This document shows, in pieces, positions 7,293-14,644 of a DNA stretch of 17,722 bases. The position numbers were made by a program, and so were the translations under genes. Position 1 is the stretch's first letter; each line of letters starts with the position of its first letter. The notes under the pieces were generated by a model that was not told where the DNA came from, did not search any database, and saw only the letters and a list, made by a program, of their open reading frames with translations. The stretch is taken from positions 1 to 17,722 of the forward strand of contig DASWVC010000432.1 of assembly GCA_036401335.1 (NCBI GenBank), read 5' to 3'. Origin of the DNA: DASWVC01 sp036401335 (lineage in GTDB: Bacteria > Verrucomicrobiota > Verrucomicrobiia > Chthoniobacterales > JAFAMB01).

Positions 7293-7636
7293 TATGGCTT
7301 AGGTGTTTCCAGCAGAGGAGCTGCTGCTCGAGCGCCCGCTAGAGCCGGCGGCGAAGGGATTCCTACCCTACCCGGCTGGCTGTTCCCGGCCGGCCAAGAC
7401 GGGTAGCAGCATCAATCTAATATCTAGGGGTTGGCAGTCCCTTGCCGAACGGGGTGTTGGGATGGAAGCAGGTGGTTGCGGGAAGCCCGCCCGGTTGGGG
7501 TGCTTGTCCCCCGCGCCCTTCTTGAGCGCGCAGCACTGTCGGTTGCGCTAACTGACTCCCGGAGAGCAATCGTTGCCCTGCTGCCGGAGATAGCCGACGG
7601 TACAGGACCACCCACCGGGGTAGGCTTGACGAACCA
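7216..7636 (+). other. 421-nt intergenic region with many potential hairpins, no convincing gene
   Basis: I see no credible protein here: the longest + frame (7303-7551) has no known motif. The stretch is dense in possible hairpins after the nested repeat. These are CAGCAG/CTGCTG (7310-7326); CTACCC plus GGCTGGC paired with GCCGGCC and GGGTAG (7368-7406); GTTGGCA with TGCCGAAC, one bulge (7430-7450); GCGGG/CCCGC (7478-7490); GGGG/CCCC (7497-7511); and CGCGC/GCGCG (7512-7530). High GC makes some pairing expected by chance. I looked for RNase P, tmRNA, SRP RNA, 6S and common riboswitch core sequences and recognised none. It may hold an undescribed structured RNA or a promoter and leader for the next operon. 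No clear -35/-10 pair was found. Confidence 0.4.
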
Positions 7637-9919
7637 ATGGAAGTTTCAAATGCAGTTCTCGAGTCCTGGACGATCCGGCCCGAGCCCACTTTCCTGTTAG
7701 CAGTCGCAGGTGTGATTTATTGGCGCGGCTGGCTGTCGCTCCGGCGATTGACGCCCGCGCGGTTTGGTGGTTGGCAGCTGGTGTCTTTTCTGGGGGGTCT
7801 GCTGACGGCTTTTGTGGCGATCTCATCACCCATCGATGCTTTCGGAAACCTGCTGCTATCCGTGCACATGGTGCAACACCTGCTATTGATGATGATTGCG
7901 CCTGCGCTGATTCAGCTGGGTGCTCCCTACCTGCCGCTTTTGAGCGGCTTGCCCCGCTGGTTTACCCGGGACATTGCCGGGCCAGTCCTGCAGACAGGAG
8001 CAGCCAAACGGCTGGGCGGGTTCTTCACCCATCCGGTGGTTTGCTGGCTGGCGTACGTCGGCGCCACGCTGGGGTGGCATGTTCCGTTTTTCTATGAACT
8101 AACGCTGCATTCGTCCCGTTGGCACGAACTGGAACATGCCTGTTTCCTCGGAGCGGGGCTGCTGTTCTGGTTTCCGATCATTCAGCCGTGGCCAAGCCGT
8201 TCGAAGTGGCCCCGGTGGGCCTCCATTCCCTACCTGCTGCTGGCCGATGTGCAAAACACCGCCCTGGCTGCCTTTCTGAGTTTCTACGATCAGGTCCTCT
8301 ACCCTTCCTACGGGCAAGTCCCTCGCCTGGGCAGCCTGGGCGCGGTCGCGGACCAAAACCTCGCCGGCTCAATCATGTGGGTGCCGGGATCCCTCGTGTT
8401 TCTGCTCCCTGCCGGCGTGATCGCGTTCCAATTCCTGACGCCGAAAAGGCCCGTTGGTCAAACGTCTGCGCCGTCCCGTGGCCTCGCCCCGCGGTTCACC
8501 GCAACCCACCCGGCCGGCCGCAGCCGTGCGATGGACCTGCTGCGGCTGCCGTACCTCGGGCCGGCGCTTCGCTCCCTGGCGTTCCGGCGGTCGGTGCAAA
8601 CGTGCATGCTATGCCTTGCCGCTTTGATCATCGTCGACGGATTGCGCGGACCGCAAACGGGTGCAACGAATCTGGCTGGAGTTCTGCCCTGGGTGCATTG
8701 GCGTGGCCTGACGGTGCTGGCGTTGCTGGTGATGGGCAACTTCTTCTGCTACGCCTGCCCGTTCACCTGGGTGCGTGACCTTGGCCGACGCTGGCTGCCG
8801 GCAAATCGTTCCTGGCCAAAAGCTCTGCGCTCAAAGTGGCTCGCTGCGACCTTGGTCGGCCTTTACCTCTGGGCTTACGAAGCGTTCTCCCTTTGGAACA
8901 GCCCGTGCGTGACGGCTTGGATCGTGGTGGGTTACTTTGGAGGGGCCCTCCTGGTGGACGGCTTCTTTCGAGGGGCAAGTTTTTGCAAATACGTCTGCCC
9001 CATCGGTCAGTTTCACTTCTTCCAGTCGTGGTTTTCACCGTTTGAGGTCAAGGTACGCACCCCGGAAGTTTGCCGATCCTGCGTTACTCACGACTGCATC
9101 CGGGGGAATGCGGACCAGCGCGGGTGCGAGCTCAGCCTTTTTCAACCGCGCAAGCAAAGTAACCAGGATTGCACCTTTTGCCTGGACTGCGTTCGGGCAT
9201 GTCCGCACGACAATGTCGGCGTGCTCGCCGTAAAACCGGCGGCTGGTCTTGGATTTGACCTGCCCACCTCTTCAGTTGGCCGTTTAAGCAACCGCACGGA
9301 TTTGTTGGCCCTCACCGTGCTCCTGACGTTTGGGGCCTATGCCGCGGCCGCTGGCATGGTTGTCCCGGTCGCCGTTTGGATTAAGCGAACGCAGCTGCAG
9401 CTGGGTTTTTTGCCCTACCCGGTTGCCTGCGCTTTCTTTTACCTGCTGATCCTGATCGTTGTCCCTGCCCTTTTGAGCGCGCTTTGTGGCTGGTTAAGCC
9501 GACGGGTGTCGCCCGTGAGTTTGCCCCCACCTTGGCGCCATTTTATTCCTGGCCTGGCCCCGTTGGGAGCGGGCCTCTGGATCGCCCATTTCACATTCCA
9601 CTTGTTCGCTGGATCTCACACCCCGGTGCCGATCCTGCAGCGTCTCCTTATGGACCTGCATTGGCTGCCTGCCTCCCTGCCACTCTGGGCGCCGCGCAGC
9701 TGGGCATTCCCTGAACTGCTCGATGGCGAAATCCTGGTCATGGACGTTGCCCTGTTGCTAAGCTTGCTTGCACTTTGGCGAACGGCCCGGCGCCTCGTGC
9801 CGGGAGGTAAAGCCTTGCGGGTCGGTTTGCCGTGGATAATGCTGGCCGTGTTGATGTATCTGGCGGGAGTCTGGATTGTTTTTCAACCGATGCAGATGCG
9901 CGGAATCATGGCTCCCTGA
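7637..9919 (+). CDS. CtaG-type oxidase assembly domain fused to a NapH/NosR/CcoG-like iron-sulfur membrane domain
   Basis: The 760-aa product joins two systems. Residues 15-268 match the caa3_CtaG family, needed for caa3 oxidase formation in Bacillus: several helices with conserved His, including H77-MVQ-H81, H148 and H163-ELE-H167. A Pro/Arg-rich linker (about 269-300) leads to a polyferredoxin-like part (about 300-535). This has helices bearing C371-YAC-P and C450-KYVC-P motifs, then cysteines C479, C482, C487 and C497 and a ferredoxin motif C512-TFC-LDC-VRAC522-P, enough for two [4Fe-4S] clusters. Further helices (about 555-755) include a His-rich stretch (HFTFHLFAGSH). No stop separates the parts, and internal ATG 8531 lacks a Shine-Dalgarno. 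The start is weak, with GGGGTAGG some 13 bases upstream. Known CcoG proteins reduce copper for oxidase assembly, so joint copper reduction and insertion is a plausible inference. Confidence 0.85.
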   Translation: MEVSNAVLESWTIRPEPTFLLAVAGVIYWRGWLSLRRLTPARFGGWQLVSFLGGLLTAFVAISSPIDAFGNLLLSVHMVQHLLLMMIAPALIQLGAPYLPLLSGLPRWFTRDIAGPVLQTGAAKRLGGFFTHPVVCWLAYVGATLGWHVPFFYELTLHSSRWHELEHACFLGAGLLFWFPIIQPWPSRSKWPRWASIPYLLLADVQNTALAAFLSFYDQVLYPSYGQVPRLGSLGAVADQNLAGSIMWVPGSLVFLLPAGVIAFQFLTPKRPVGQTSAPSRGLAPRFTATHPAGRSRAMDLLRLPYLGPALRSLAFRRSVQTCMLCLAALIIVDGLRGPQTGATNLAGVLPWVHWRGLTVLALLVMGNFFCYACPFTWVRDLGRRWLPANRSWPKALRSKWLAATLVGLYLWAYEAFSLWNSPCVTAWIVVGYFGGALLVDGFFRGASFCKYVCPIGQFHFFQSWFSPFEVKVRTPEVCRSCVTHDCIRGNADQRGCELSLFQPRKQSNQDCTFCLDCVRACPHDNVGVLAVKPAAGLGFDLPTSSVGRLSNRTDLLALTVLLTFGAYAAAAGMVVPVAVWIKRTQLQLGFLPYPVACAFFYLLILIVVPALLSALCGWLSRRVSPVSLPPPWRHFIPGLAPLGAGLWIAHFTFHLFAGSHTPVPILQRLLMDLHWLPASLPLWAPRSWAFPELLDGEILVMDVALLLSLLALWRTARRLVPGGKALRVGLPWIMLAVLMYLAGVWIVFQPMQMRGIMAP

Positions 9920-9964
9920 GTAAACGAGAATTGGCTAAACGTGCGGCCTCCTGCCCTGAATTTC

Positions 9965-10561
9965 ATGAATCGATGGCACTTTAGCGTGTTGCTGACGATC
10001 GCGCTCGCCGGACGTGCCTTGGCGGATGGAGGGGCCTTACAGTTTTCACGGGTAAGCCAGGGAATTCAGGTTTCGGTTTTCACCAGCCCAGGGGTGCCGG
10101 CGGCCGGGTTGGTGGAATTGAACGTCCTGGTCCAGAATGCCTCCACGCATTCAGCCGTGCTGGACGCCGACGTGGCTGCTACCCTTGTGCCGCCGAATGG
10201 CAACCGCCCGGGGTCTTCCGCCTGGGCACCGCCGATTTGCGCCGCCGCGAGCAGCCCCGATCTCCAGGATATCCAGTTGAACCGTTCGGGCGTGCAAAAT
10301 CTGCTCTGCTACGGAGCGACGATTCAAATCCCGCATGGCGGCAACTGGAAGTTGGCGCTCAGGGTGGCTCGTGCTGGGCAGGTTGACCTGATCGAGGGTG
10401 AATTACGGGTGGCCGATCAGGTTGCACCGTGGACCAGCTATTGGCACCTTTTCCTGTTGCCGATCGTTGCGGTGGCTGGATTCGTGGTTGTGCCGCGTCG
10501 ACAACAGCGGGACACTCTGGTCGGAAACAAAGTCCGTCCCAGATCCGGTGGAAGCAGCTAA
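9965..10561 (+). CDS. Secreted membrane-anchored protein, loosely FixH/YtkA-like
   Basis: The 198-aa product has a signal peptide ending at ALA20, an extracytoplasmic domain (about 21-155) and one C-terminal membrane helix (about 160-176) with a basic tail. The domain is probably a beta-sandwich; its IPHGGNWKLALRV stretch recalls the G-x-W strand of YtkA/FixH-like proteins. FixH works beside FixG (CcoG) in oxidase copper assembly, and the preceding gene carries an iron-sulfur part of that type, so a role in oxidase maturation is plausible. Two cysteines (C92, C115) could form a disulfide. The frame opens at GTG 9941, but ATG 9965 places the signal peptide correctly; neither start has a clear Shine-Dalgarno. 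It follows the upstream gene by 45 bases. The family call is tentative. Confidence 0.75.
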   Translation: MNRWHFSVLLTIALAGRALADGGALQFSRVSQGIQVSVFTSPGVPAAGLVELNVLVQNASTHSAVLDADVAATLVPPNGNRPGSSAWAPPICAAASSPDLQDIQLNRSGVQNLLCYGATIQIPHGGNWKLALRVARAGQVDLIEGELRVADQVAPWTSYWHLFLLPIVAVAGFVVVPRRQQRDTLVGNKVRPRSGGSS

Positions 10562-10563
10562 CC

Positions 10564-11271
10564 ATGGATTTCCGGTACAAGCTCCAGAAATTGCTGGACG
10601 GCTCCGCCCTGAACAGCTTCCAAGATTCGGTCCACCGCGCCTTTCACCCCATCCGACTGGAGAACGTCCTTGCCCAGGTGGATCAGCGGAGGTTGGCGGA
10701 GATCCGGGATAAGTATGGAGTTACCGGCGAGGGAACCCACTGGCCGAAATACGTCGACGCAACCCGCTGGCTGCGGCTGAACATCAAGCGGGCGCAGCAA
10801 CTCCGACTCAACGCACGACCTCAGCCACTGCGCATCCTGGATCTCGGGAGCGGTGGCGGCTATTTCCTGATTGTCAGCCGTTACCTAGGCCATTCCGGGG
10901 TGGGCCTCGACCTTGATGACCCGCCTATGTACGGCGAAATGTTTCAAGCGTTTGGGTTGCAGCGCACCGTTTGGCGAATTCAAGCTTATGAACCTTTGCC
11001 TGACCTCGGCGAGCGGTTTGATTTGGTGACCGCTTTTTCGATCTGTTTCAACGAGCACAAACAACCGGACGTCTGGGGTCCGCAGCAATGGGCCTTTCTC
11101 TTAAAGGACTTGAAAGCGCGGGTTCTCAAACCGTCAGGCGAAATTTACCTGGGCATGAACCCGGAACCTGGCGGAGTTTTTTATACCCCTGGACTGAAGG
11201 AGTATTTTCTGGACCACGGCGCCACGATCGACCGAGCGAAGGTCTGGTTTAAAATGGTCGACCGGATTTGA
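10564..11271 (+). CDS. Class I SAM-dependent methyltransferase
   Basis: The 235-aa product has a Rossmann-type methyltransferase core from about residue 88. Motif I is ILDLGSGGGY (91-100), and an acidic loop after strand 2 (GLDLDDP, 114-120) would hold the SAM ribose. The DLVTAFSICFNEH stretch (153-165) fits the motif IV region, and RVLKPSGEIYLG (186-197) the post-core strand typical of the family. The N-terminal 85 residues are helical and charged, perhaps for substrate binding. The substrate cannot be told from sequence. ATG 10564 lies two bases after the preceding stop with GGAAG upstream; the frame stays open further upstream but overlaps the previous gene there. It may be cotranscribed with the oxidase assembly genes without a functional link. 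It converges on the next gene with only 15 bases between stops. Confidence 0.85.
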   Translation: MDFRYKLQKLLDGSALNSFQDSVHRAFHPIRLENVLAQVDQRRLAEIRDKYGVTGEGTHWPKYVDATRWLRLNIKRAQQLRLNARPQPLRILDLGSGGGYFLIVSRYLGHSGVGLDLDDPPMYGEMFQAFGLQRTVWRIQAYEPLPDLGERFDLVTAFSICFNEHKQPDVWGPQQWAFLLKDLKARVLKPSGEIYLGMNPEPGGVFYTPGLKEYFLDHGATIDRAKVWFKMVDRI

Positions 11272-11286
11272 AGTTCAACCGGAGGT

Positions 11287-12315
11287 TCAGGCTTTCGTTG
11301 CGGCCGAGGCTTTGGCAATCCGAGTAAGCAGCAGGGCTCCTCCGGCGATGCCAATTGCGCTAAGGAGAGGATGTTTCGAAGCCTTAACGTACAGGCTGCT
11401 CGCACGGAGCCAGGCCGGTTCATGGGTGCCGCGTTCGTGCAGGCCATCGCCGGGGCGGTAAAGGGCGTTGTCCTCGCGACTGCGGGAGGGGCGGCTTGAG
11501 CGCTGGGACCAGAACATGGTGGTTTCCATGAACTTGTCCATAAGACGCGGGCTGAGGCTGCCAAGGAGGACGGCGAACTTGGCTTGGGAACCGACGAACA
11601 TATCGCGCTTTGGGCGTTGGGCAGCAAAAAGGATGGCTTCGGCAACCGCTTCGGGCGGATAGATCATGCCCCGGTGGGCGGGCTGCTGGGGAATGTAGCT
11701 GCGGGCGTGTTCGTTGTAGGGCGTGTCAATGCGCCCGGGGTGGATCAGGGTTACGGAGACGGGCGCCTTTTCAGCTTCCAGTTCCATGCGAAGGGCATCC
11801 GTCCAGCCGTGAACAGCGTGTTTGGAAGCGGAGTAAGTCGATTGGACCACCGTTGCACGGTCCCCAAAGAAGCTGCCGATGTTGATCAGGGAACCGGGCT
11901 GGTTTCGTTGGCGGTAATGGCGGACGGCCGCGCGGGATCCATAGACAACGCCCCAAAAATTGGTATCGAACATGCGTTTCATGTCGGCGATCGAGACTTC
12001 TTCGCAGCTGCCGAAAATGGAGACGCCAGCGTTGTTGACCCAGGTATCAAAGCCTCCAAAGCGACTGCGCGCGGCTTCGGCGACGTGGTTGATGTCCTCC
12101 TCACGCCCGACGTCGGTCACGACGTAAATGGCTCGACCACCGTTGCCGACGATTTCTTCGGCGAGCTTTTGGAGGGCGTCTTCGTTGCGAGCGGCCAGGA
12201 CAACATTCGCGCCCTTGCGGGCCGCCATGCGGGCAGTGACCAGGCCGATCCCGCTGCTGGCACCGGTGATGACAATGGTCTGCTGGGCAAGGGGCTTAAG
12301 TTTTAAGGACATCAT
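11287..12315 (-). CDS. SDR-family oxidoreductase with C-terminal extension
   Basis: This is a classical short-chain dehydrogenase/reductase using NAD(P)H. The cofactor motif TGASSGIG is at 17-24, NNAG at 94-97, and the catalytic residues S148, Y161 and K165 (YSASK) are present. R43 after strand 2 (AARNEDAL) suggests NADP(H). The core ends near residue 255. The 342-aa length exceeds the usual 250 through a C-terminal extension with a basic Ser/Arg-rich stretch (about 271-281) and a hydrophobic segment (about 317-333), which may tether it to the membrane. Two adjacent ATG codons (12315 and 12312) follow an AGAGA stretch; the first is taken. It stands alone on the minus strand. The substrate is unknown; such proteins are usually annotated only as SDR family. 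Confidence 0.9.
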   Translation of the reverse strand: MMSLKLKPLAQQTIVITGASSGIGLVTARMAARKGANVVLAARNEDALQKLAEEIVGNGGRAIYVVTDVGREEDINHVAEAARSRFGGFDTWVNNAGVSIFGSCEEVSIADMKRMFDTNFWGVVYGSRAAVRHYRQRNQPGSLINIGSFFGDRATVVQSTYSASKHAVHGWTDALRMELEAEKAPVSVTLIHPGRIDTPYNEHARSYIPQQPAHRGMIYPPEAVAEAILFAAQRPKRDMFVGSQAKFAVLLGSLSPRLMDKFMETTMFWSQRSSRPSRSREDNALYRPGDGLHERGTHEPAWLRASSLYVKASKHPLLSAIGIAGGALLLTRIAKASAATKA

Positions 12316-12362
12316 GGGTTCTCTCTGTGAAAAGCAGGCAACGTATCAGTTTAGCAGTGCAG

Positions 12363-12380
12363 CCGGCTTTTCGGAGCCGG
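12363..12380. other. Small GC-rich hairpin in a divergent intergenic region
   Basis: CCGGCT and AGCCGG form a perfect six-base stem around a TTTCGG loop. It lies between the start of the minus-strand SDR gene and the plus-strand gene at 12497. It could be a leader structure or an operator. It has no T-run and its role is unknown. Confidence 0.3.
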
Positions 12381-12496
12381 TCGTCTCCAGGACGGCTGAG
12401 TTCGTGGCGAAACTGGAGGACGGGCTTGTGTGGCAGCAGCAGGGCGCGATTTGAGCGGAGTTCGGTGGGAACGGGTCACCTTCTGCGCAGGCGGGC

Positions 12497-13375
12497 TTGA
12501 CAAGGCGGGACTCTCGCCGCAAAGAACGCGGTGTGGGCACTCCGCCTCTCGTTCCCCTTGTGGCCTGCCTTTTGGTGGCCCTGGTTTTGGCGCTCGAAGC
12601 ATTAGGCCGCCGGGCCTTGGTGCGCGTGCGCCGGCGACCCGGCCGGCTGCGGCGCCTGCTGGACGGAGTGGTCGGCTTGTGGTTGCGGCTTATCTACGTC
12701 GGCCTGGCACTCACGACGCTTGCGGCCGCGGCGGGCTGGGCGCTGCTGACCGATCCGCTGGCGCTGCCGCCCGAACAACCCGGGTCACCGGCCCAAGCCT
12801 TTGCCATTTTGCGGGCACCGGCCCCGGTGCGGCCGGGGGGGCCCGCCGATCTCCCGGAGGTCCGCGCCCGGCTCCTCGACGCAGTGACCTACCTTCAAGG
12901 GGTGGCGCAGACCCATGCGGCGCCGGCCGACTACCGGCTGCAACTGGCGGTCGACGCTTGGCTCGTCAAGCGCCAGCGCTACCAGCGGGGAGCGTCTGAC
13001 ACGCTGCTGCGCGTGGCTGCCCAGGACCTGGAGGCCAAAGCCGCCTATGCCCGTCAGCACCCCACTGAACCCTTCGCCCGCATCCCCGTCCAGGTGACCG
13101 CACGCGATGCGCAGGCCCGGCCGCTGCTCGAATGGGACGTGCGCTTCTGTTTGAAGGCGCTGGCACCTTACACCTCGCATCACCGTTCTTTCGACCCGAG
13201 TGGCTCTCAGGCGCTTCCGCCTGGTGATTACCTGTTGTGGGCTCGCCGGCCTGACTACATGTTGTGGACCGGCGAGGCTCGTTCGGGCACCCCACCCCAG
13301 GAGCTGACCCTCGGTGACCAAGGCGAACCTGAGCGCCGCGTTGACCTTCTGACCCCTGTTAACGCCTTGCCCTAA
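12497..13375 (+). CDS. Hypothetical protein with two N-terminal membrane segments, GC-rich
   Basis: I do not recognise this 292-aa protein. It has a basic N-terminus, two membrane helices (about 17-35 and 62-84) separated by an Arg-rich loop, and a soluble part of about 200 residues. That part contains a helical Ala/Arg/Leu-rich region (about 105-190) and a C-terminal region (about 195-285) with beta character (IPVQVTARDA, GDYLLWARRP) that recalls carrier or Ig-like extracytoplasmic folds. The start is TTG at 12497 with AGGCGGG upstream; GTG 12533 is an alternative, so the N-terminus is uncertain. The region looks more GC-rich than its neighbours. A competing plus-strand frame at 12430-12999 is judged a shadow, because this frame gives organised hydrophobic helices. 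It is not clearly in an operon. Confidence 0.65.
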   Translation: MTRRDSRRKERGVGTPPLVPLVACLLVALVLALEALGRRALVRVRRRPGRLRRLLDGVVGLWLRLIYVGLALTTLAAAAGWALLTDPLALPPEQPGSPAQAFAILRAPAPVRPGGPADLPEVRARLLDAVTYLQGVAQTHAAPADYRLQLAVDAWLVKRQRYQRGASDTLLRVAAQDLEAKAAYARQHPTEPFARIPVQVTARDAQARPLLEWDVRFCLKALAPYTSHHRSFDPSGSQALPPGDYLLWARRPDYMLWTGEARSGTPPQELTLGDQGEPERRVDLLTPVNALP

Positions 13376-13426
13376 GCCAGTCGGCTCCGTTCCCCTTTCG
13401 GGCGCCGTGCTCTGACCCGGAGTTTT

Positions 13427-14464
13427 ATGAAAGCAGTTGGTTACCGTCAGTCGCTTCCTGTCACTGATCCCGAATCACTGGTCGACCTGGAGTTACCCGA
13501 TCCCGTCCCGGGGGGGCGCGATCTCCTCGTGCAGGTAAAAGCCGTTTCTGTCAATCCGGTCGACACGAAAGTACGCAAGAGATCGGCGCCGCCACCAGGT
13601 GAAACTAAAGTCCTTGGGTATGACGCTGCCGGCATCGTAGCCGGCACCGGACCCGAGGCCAGCCTCTTCCAACCGGGCGACGAGGTGTGGTACGCGGGAT
13701 CCGTGGCGCGGCCAGGCACCAATTCCGAGCTGCACATCGTCGACGAGCGCATCGTCGGCAAGAAACCTGCCTCGCTATCTTTCGCCGAGGCGGCAGCCAT
13801 GCCCCTTACCACGATTACGGCATGGGAGTTACTGTTTGACCGGCTGGGAGTGCCGCCCGGGAAACAGCCTGGCGGGCAATCCTTGCTCATCGTCGGGGCA
13901 GCAGGCGGCGTCGGGTCCATGCTCACCCAGTTGGCCCGCCGGCTGACCGGGCTGACCGTGATCGGAACGGCCTCTCGGAAAGAAACCACAGAGTGGGTGT
14001 TTTCACGGGGTGCACACCACGTGATCGATCACCGCCAACCACTCTCGGTCGAACTCAAGCGGATCGGCATCCCGCAGGTCACAAACATCGCCAGCCTGAC
14101 GCAAACAGATTCCCATTTCGTGGAGATCGTCGAATCCCTGGAACCGCAAGGCAAGCTGGCCCTGATTGACGATCCTTCCCCGATCGACGTTCGCCTGCTC
14201 AAACCAAAGAGCCTGGCGCTCTGCTGGGAAAGCATGTTTACGCGCGCGGTTTTCCAAACCGCCGACATGATCGCCCAACACCGTTTGCTCAATGAAGTAG
14301 CGGACCTCGTGGATGCGGGCACGATTCGGACGACCCTCACGCAAATCCTGCAGCCCATCAACGCCGACAACTTGCGCAATGCCCACGCCAGCCAGGAGGC
14401 AGGGCGCACCATCGGCAAGGTAGTTCTAACCGACTGGCCTCACGCCGACGGCGCCGCGGCCTGA
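13427..14464 (+). CDS. Zinc-type alcohol dehydrogenase-like NAD(P)H reductase (MDR family)
   Basis: The 345-aa product belongs to the medium-chain dehydrogenase/reductase superfamily, in the branch often named zinc-binding alcohol dehydrogenase or quinone oxidoreductase. Evidence is the N-terminal GroES-like domain with SVNPVDTKVR (41-50) and GYDAAGIV (64-71), FQPGDEVWYAG (81-91), and the nucleotide-binding motif GAAGGVGS (157-164), whose form fits NADPH. The zinc-binding Cys and His of true alcohol dehydrogenases are not evident, so despite the family name it is probably zinc-independent and reduces quinones or activated double bonds. ATG 13427 has CCGGAG upstream with a four-base gap. It follows the preceding gene by 51 bases and seems to be a single gene. 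The family is secure, the substrate unknown. Confidence 0.92.
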   Translation: MKAVGYRQSLPVTDPESLVDLELPDPVPGGRDLLVQVKAVSVNPVDTKVRKRSAPPPGETKVLGYDAAGIVAGTGPEASLFQPGDEVWYAGSVARPGTNSELHIVDERIVGKKPASLSFAEAAAMPLTTITAWELLFDRLGVPPGKQPGGQSLLIVGAAGGVGSMLTQLARRLTGLTVIGTASRKETTEWVFSRGAHHVIDHRQPLSVELKRIGIPQVTNIASLTQTDSHFVEIVESLEPQGKLALIDDPSPIDVRLLKPKSLALCWESMFTRAVFQTADMIAQHRLLNEVADLVDAGTIRTTLTQILQPINADNLRNAHASQEAGRTIGKVVLTDWPHADGAAA

Positions 14465-14487
14465 CCCGCCGTAAACACGAACGATTT

Positions 14488-14583
14488 TCAACGCGAACGA
14501 TCCGGGTCGTCTTTGATGCAAACCCACCAAACGCAGCCCAAAAGTGCACCGCCAAGAAACAAAAACATCCCCAGATTCAACAT
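14488..14583 (-). CDS. Possible 31-aa single-pass membrane peptide
   Basis: A short minus-strand frame encodes a 31-residue peptide with a hydrophobic helix (about 4-22: NLGMFLFLGGALLGCVWWV) followed by a charged tail (KDDPDRSR). This is the pattern of a genuine small membrane protein. It lies 61 bases after the Nudix gene stop on the same strand, so it could be the last member of that operon. GGGAGG occurs about 22 bases upstream of the ATG, too far for a good ribosome site. The frame continues open upstream with less plausible sequence. Function is unknown and coding status uncertain. Confidence 0.4.
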   Translation of the reverse strand: MLNLGMFLFLGGALLGCVWWVCIKDDPDRSR

Positions 14584-14644
14584 ATGACTTCGGTGATGCC
14601 GGAATCCTCCCGGAGAGTCAAAAGAAATGTCTTTCCTTCGGCCA

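Noticed and set aside
7303..7551. 82-aa plus-strand frame in the intergenic region
   Set aside because: No motif, no ribosome site, odd composition, and it runs through several hairpins.
7293..7636. RNase P RNA, tmRNA, SRP RNA or cobalamin riboswitch
   Set aside because: The conserved core sequences of these RNAs were not found on either strand by eye.
8531..9919. Separate polyferredoxin gene starting at an internal ATG
   Set aside because: No Shine-Dalgarno before 8531 and no stop between the domains, so a fusion is simpler.
11584..12306. 240-aa plus-strand frame opposite the SDR gene
   Set aside because: The minus strand carries a full set of SDR motifs; the plus frame has none.
12430..12999. 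189-aa plus-strand frame overlapping the GC-rich hypothetical gene
   Set aside because: Low-complexity Gly/Ala/Arg/Pro sequence typical of the wrong frame in GC-rich DNA.
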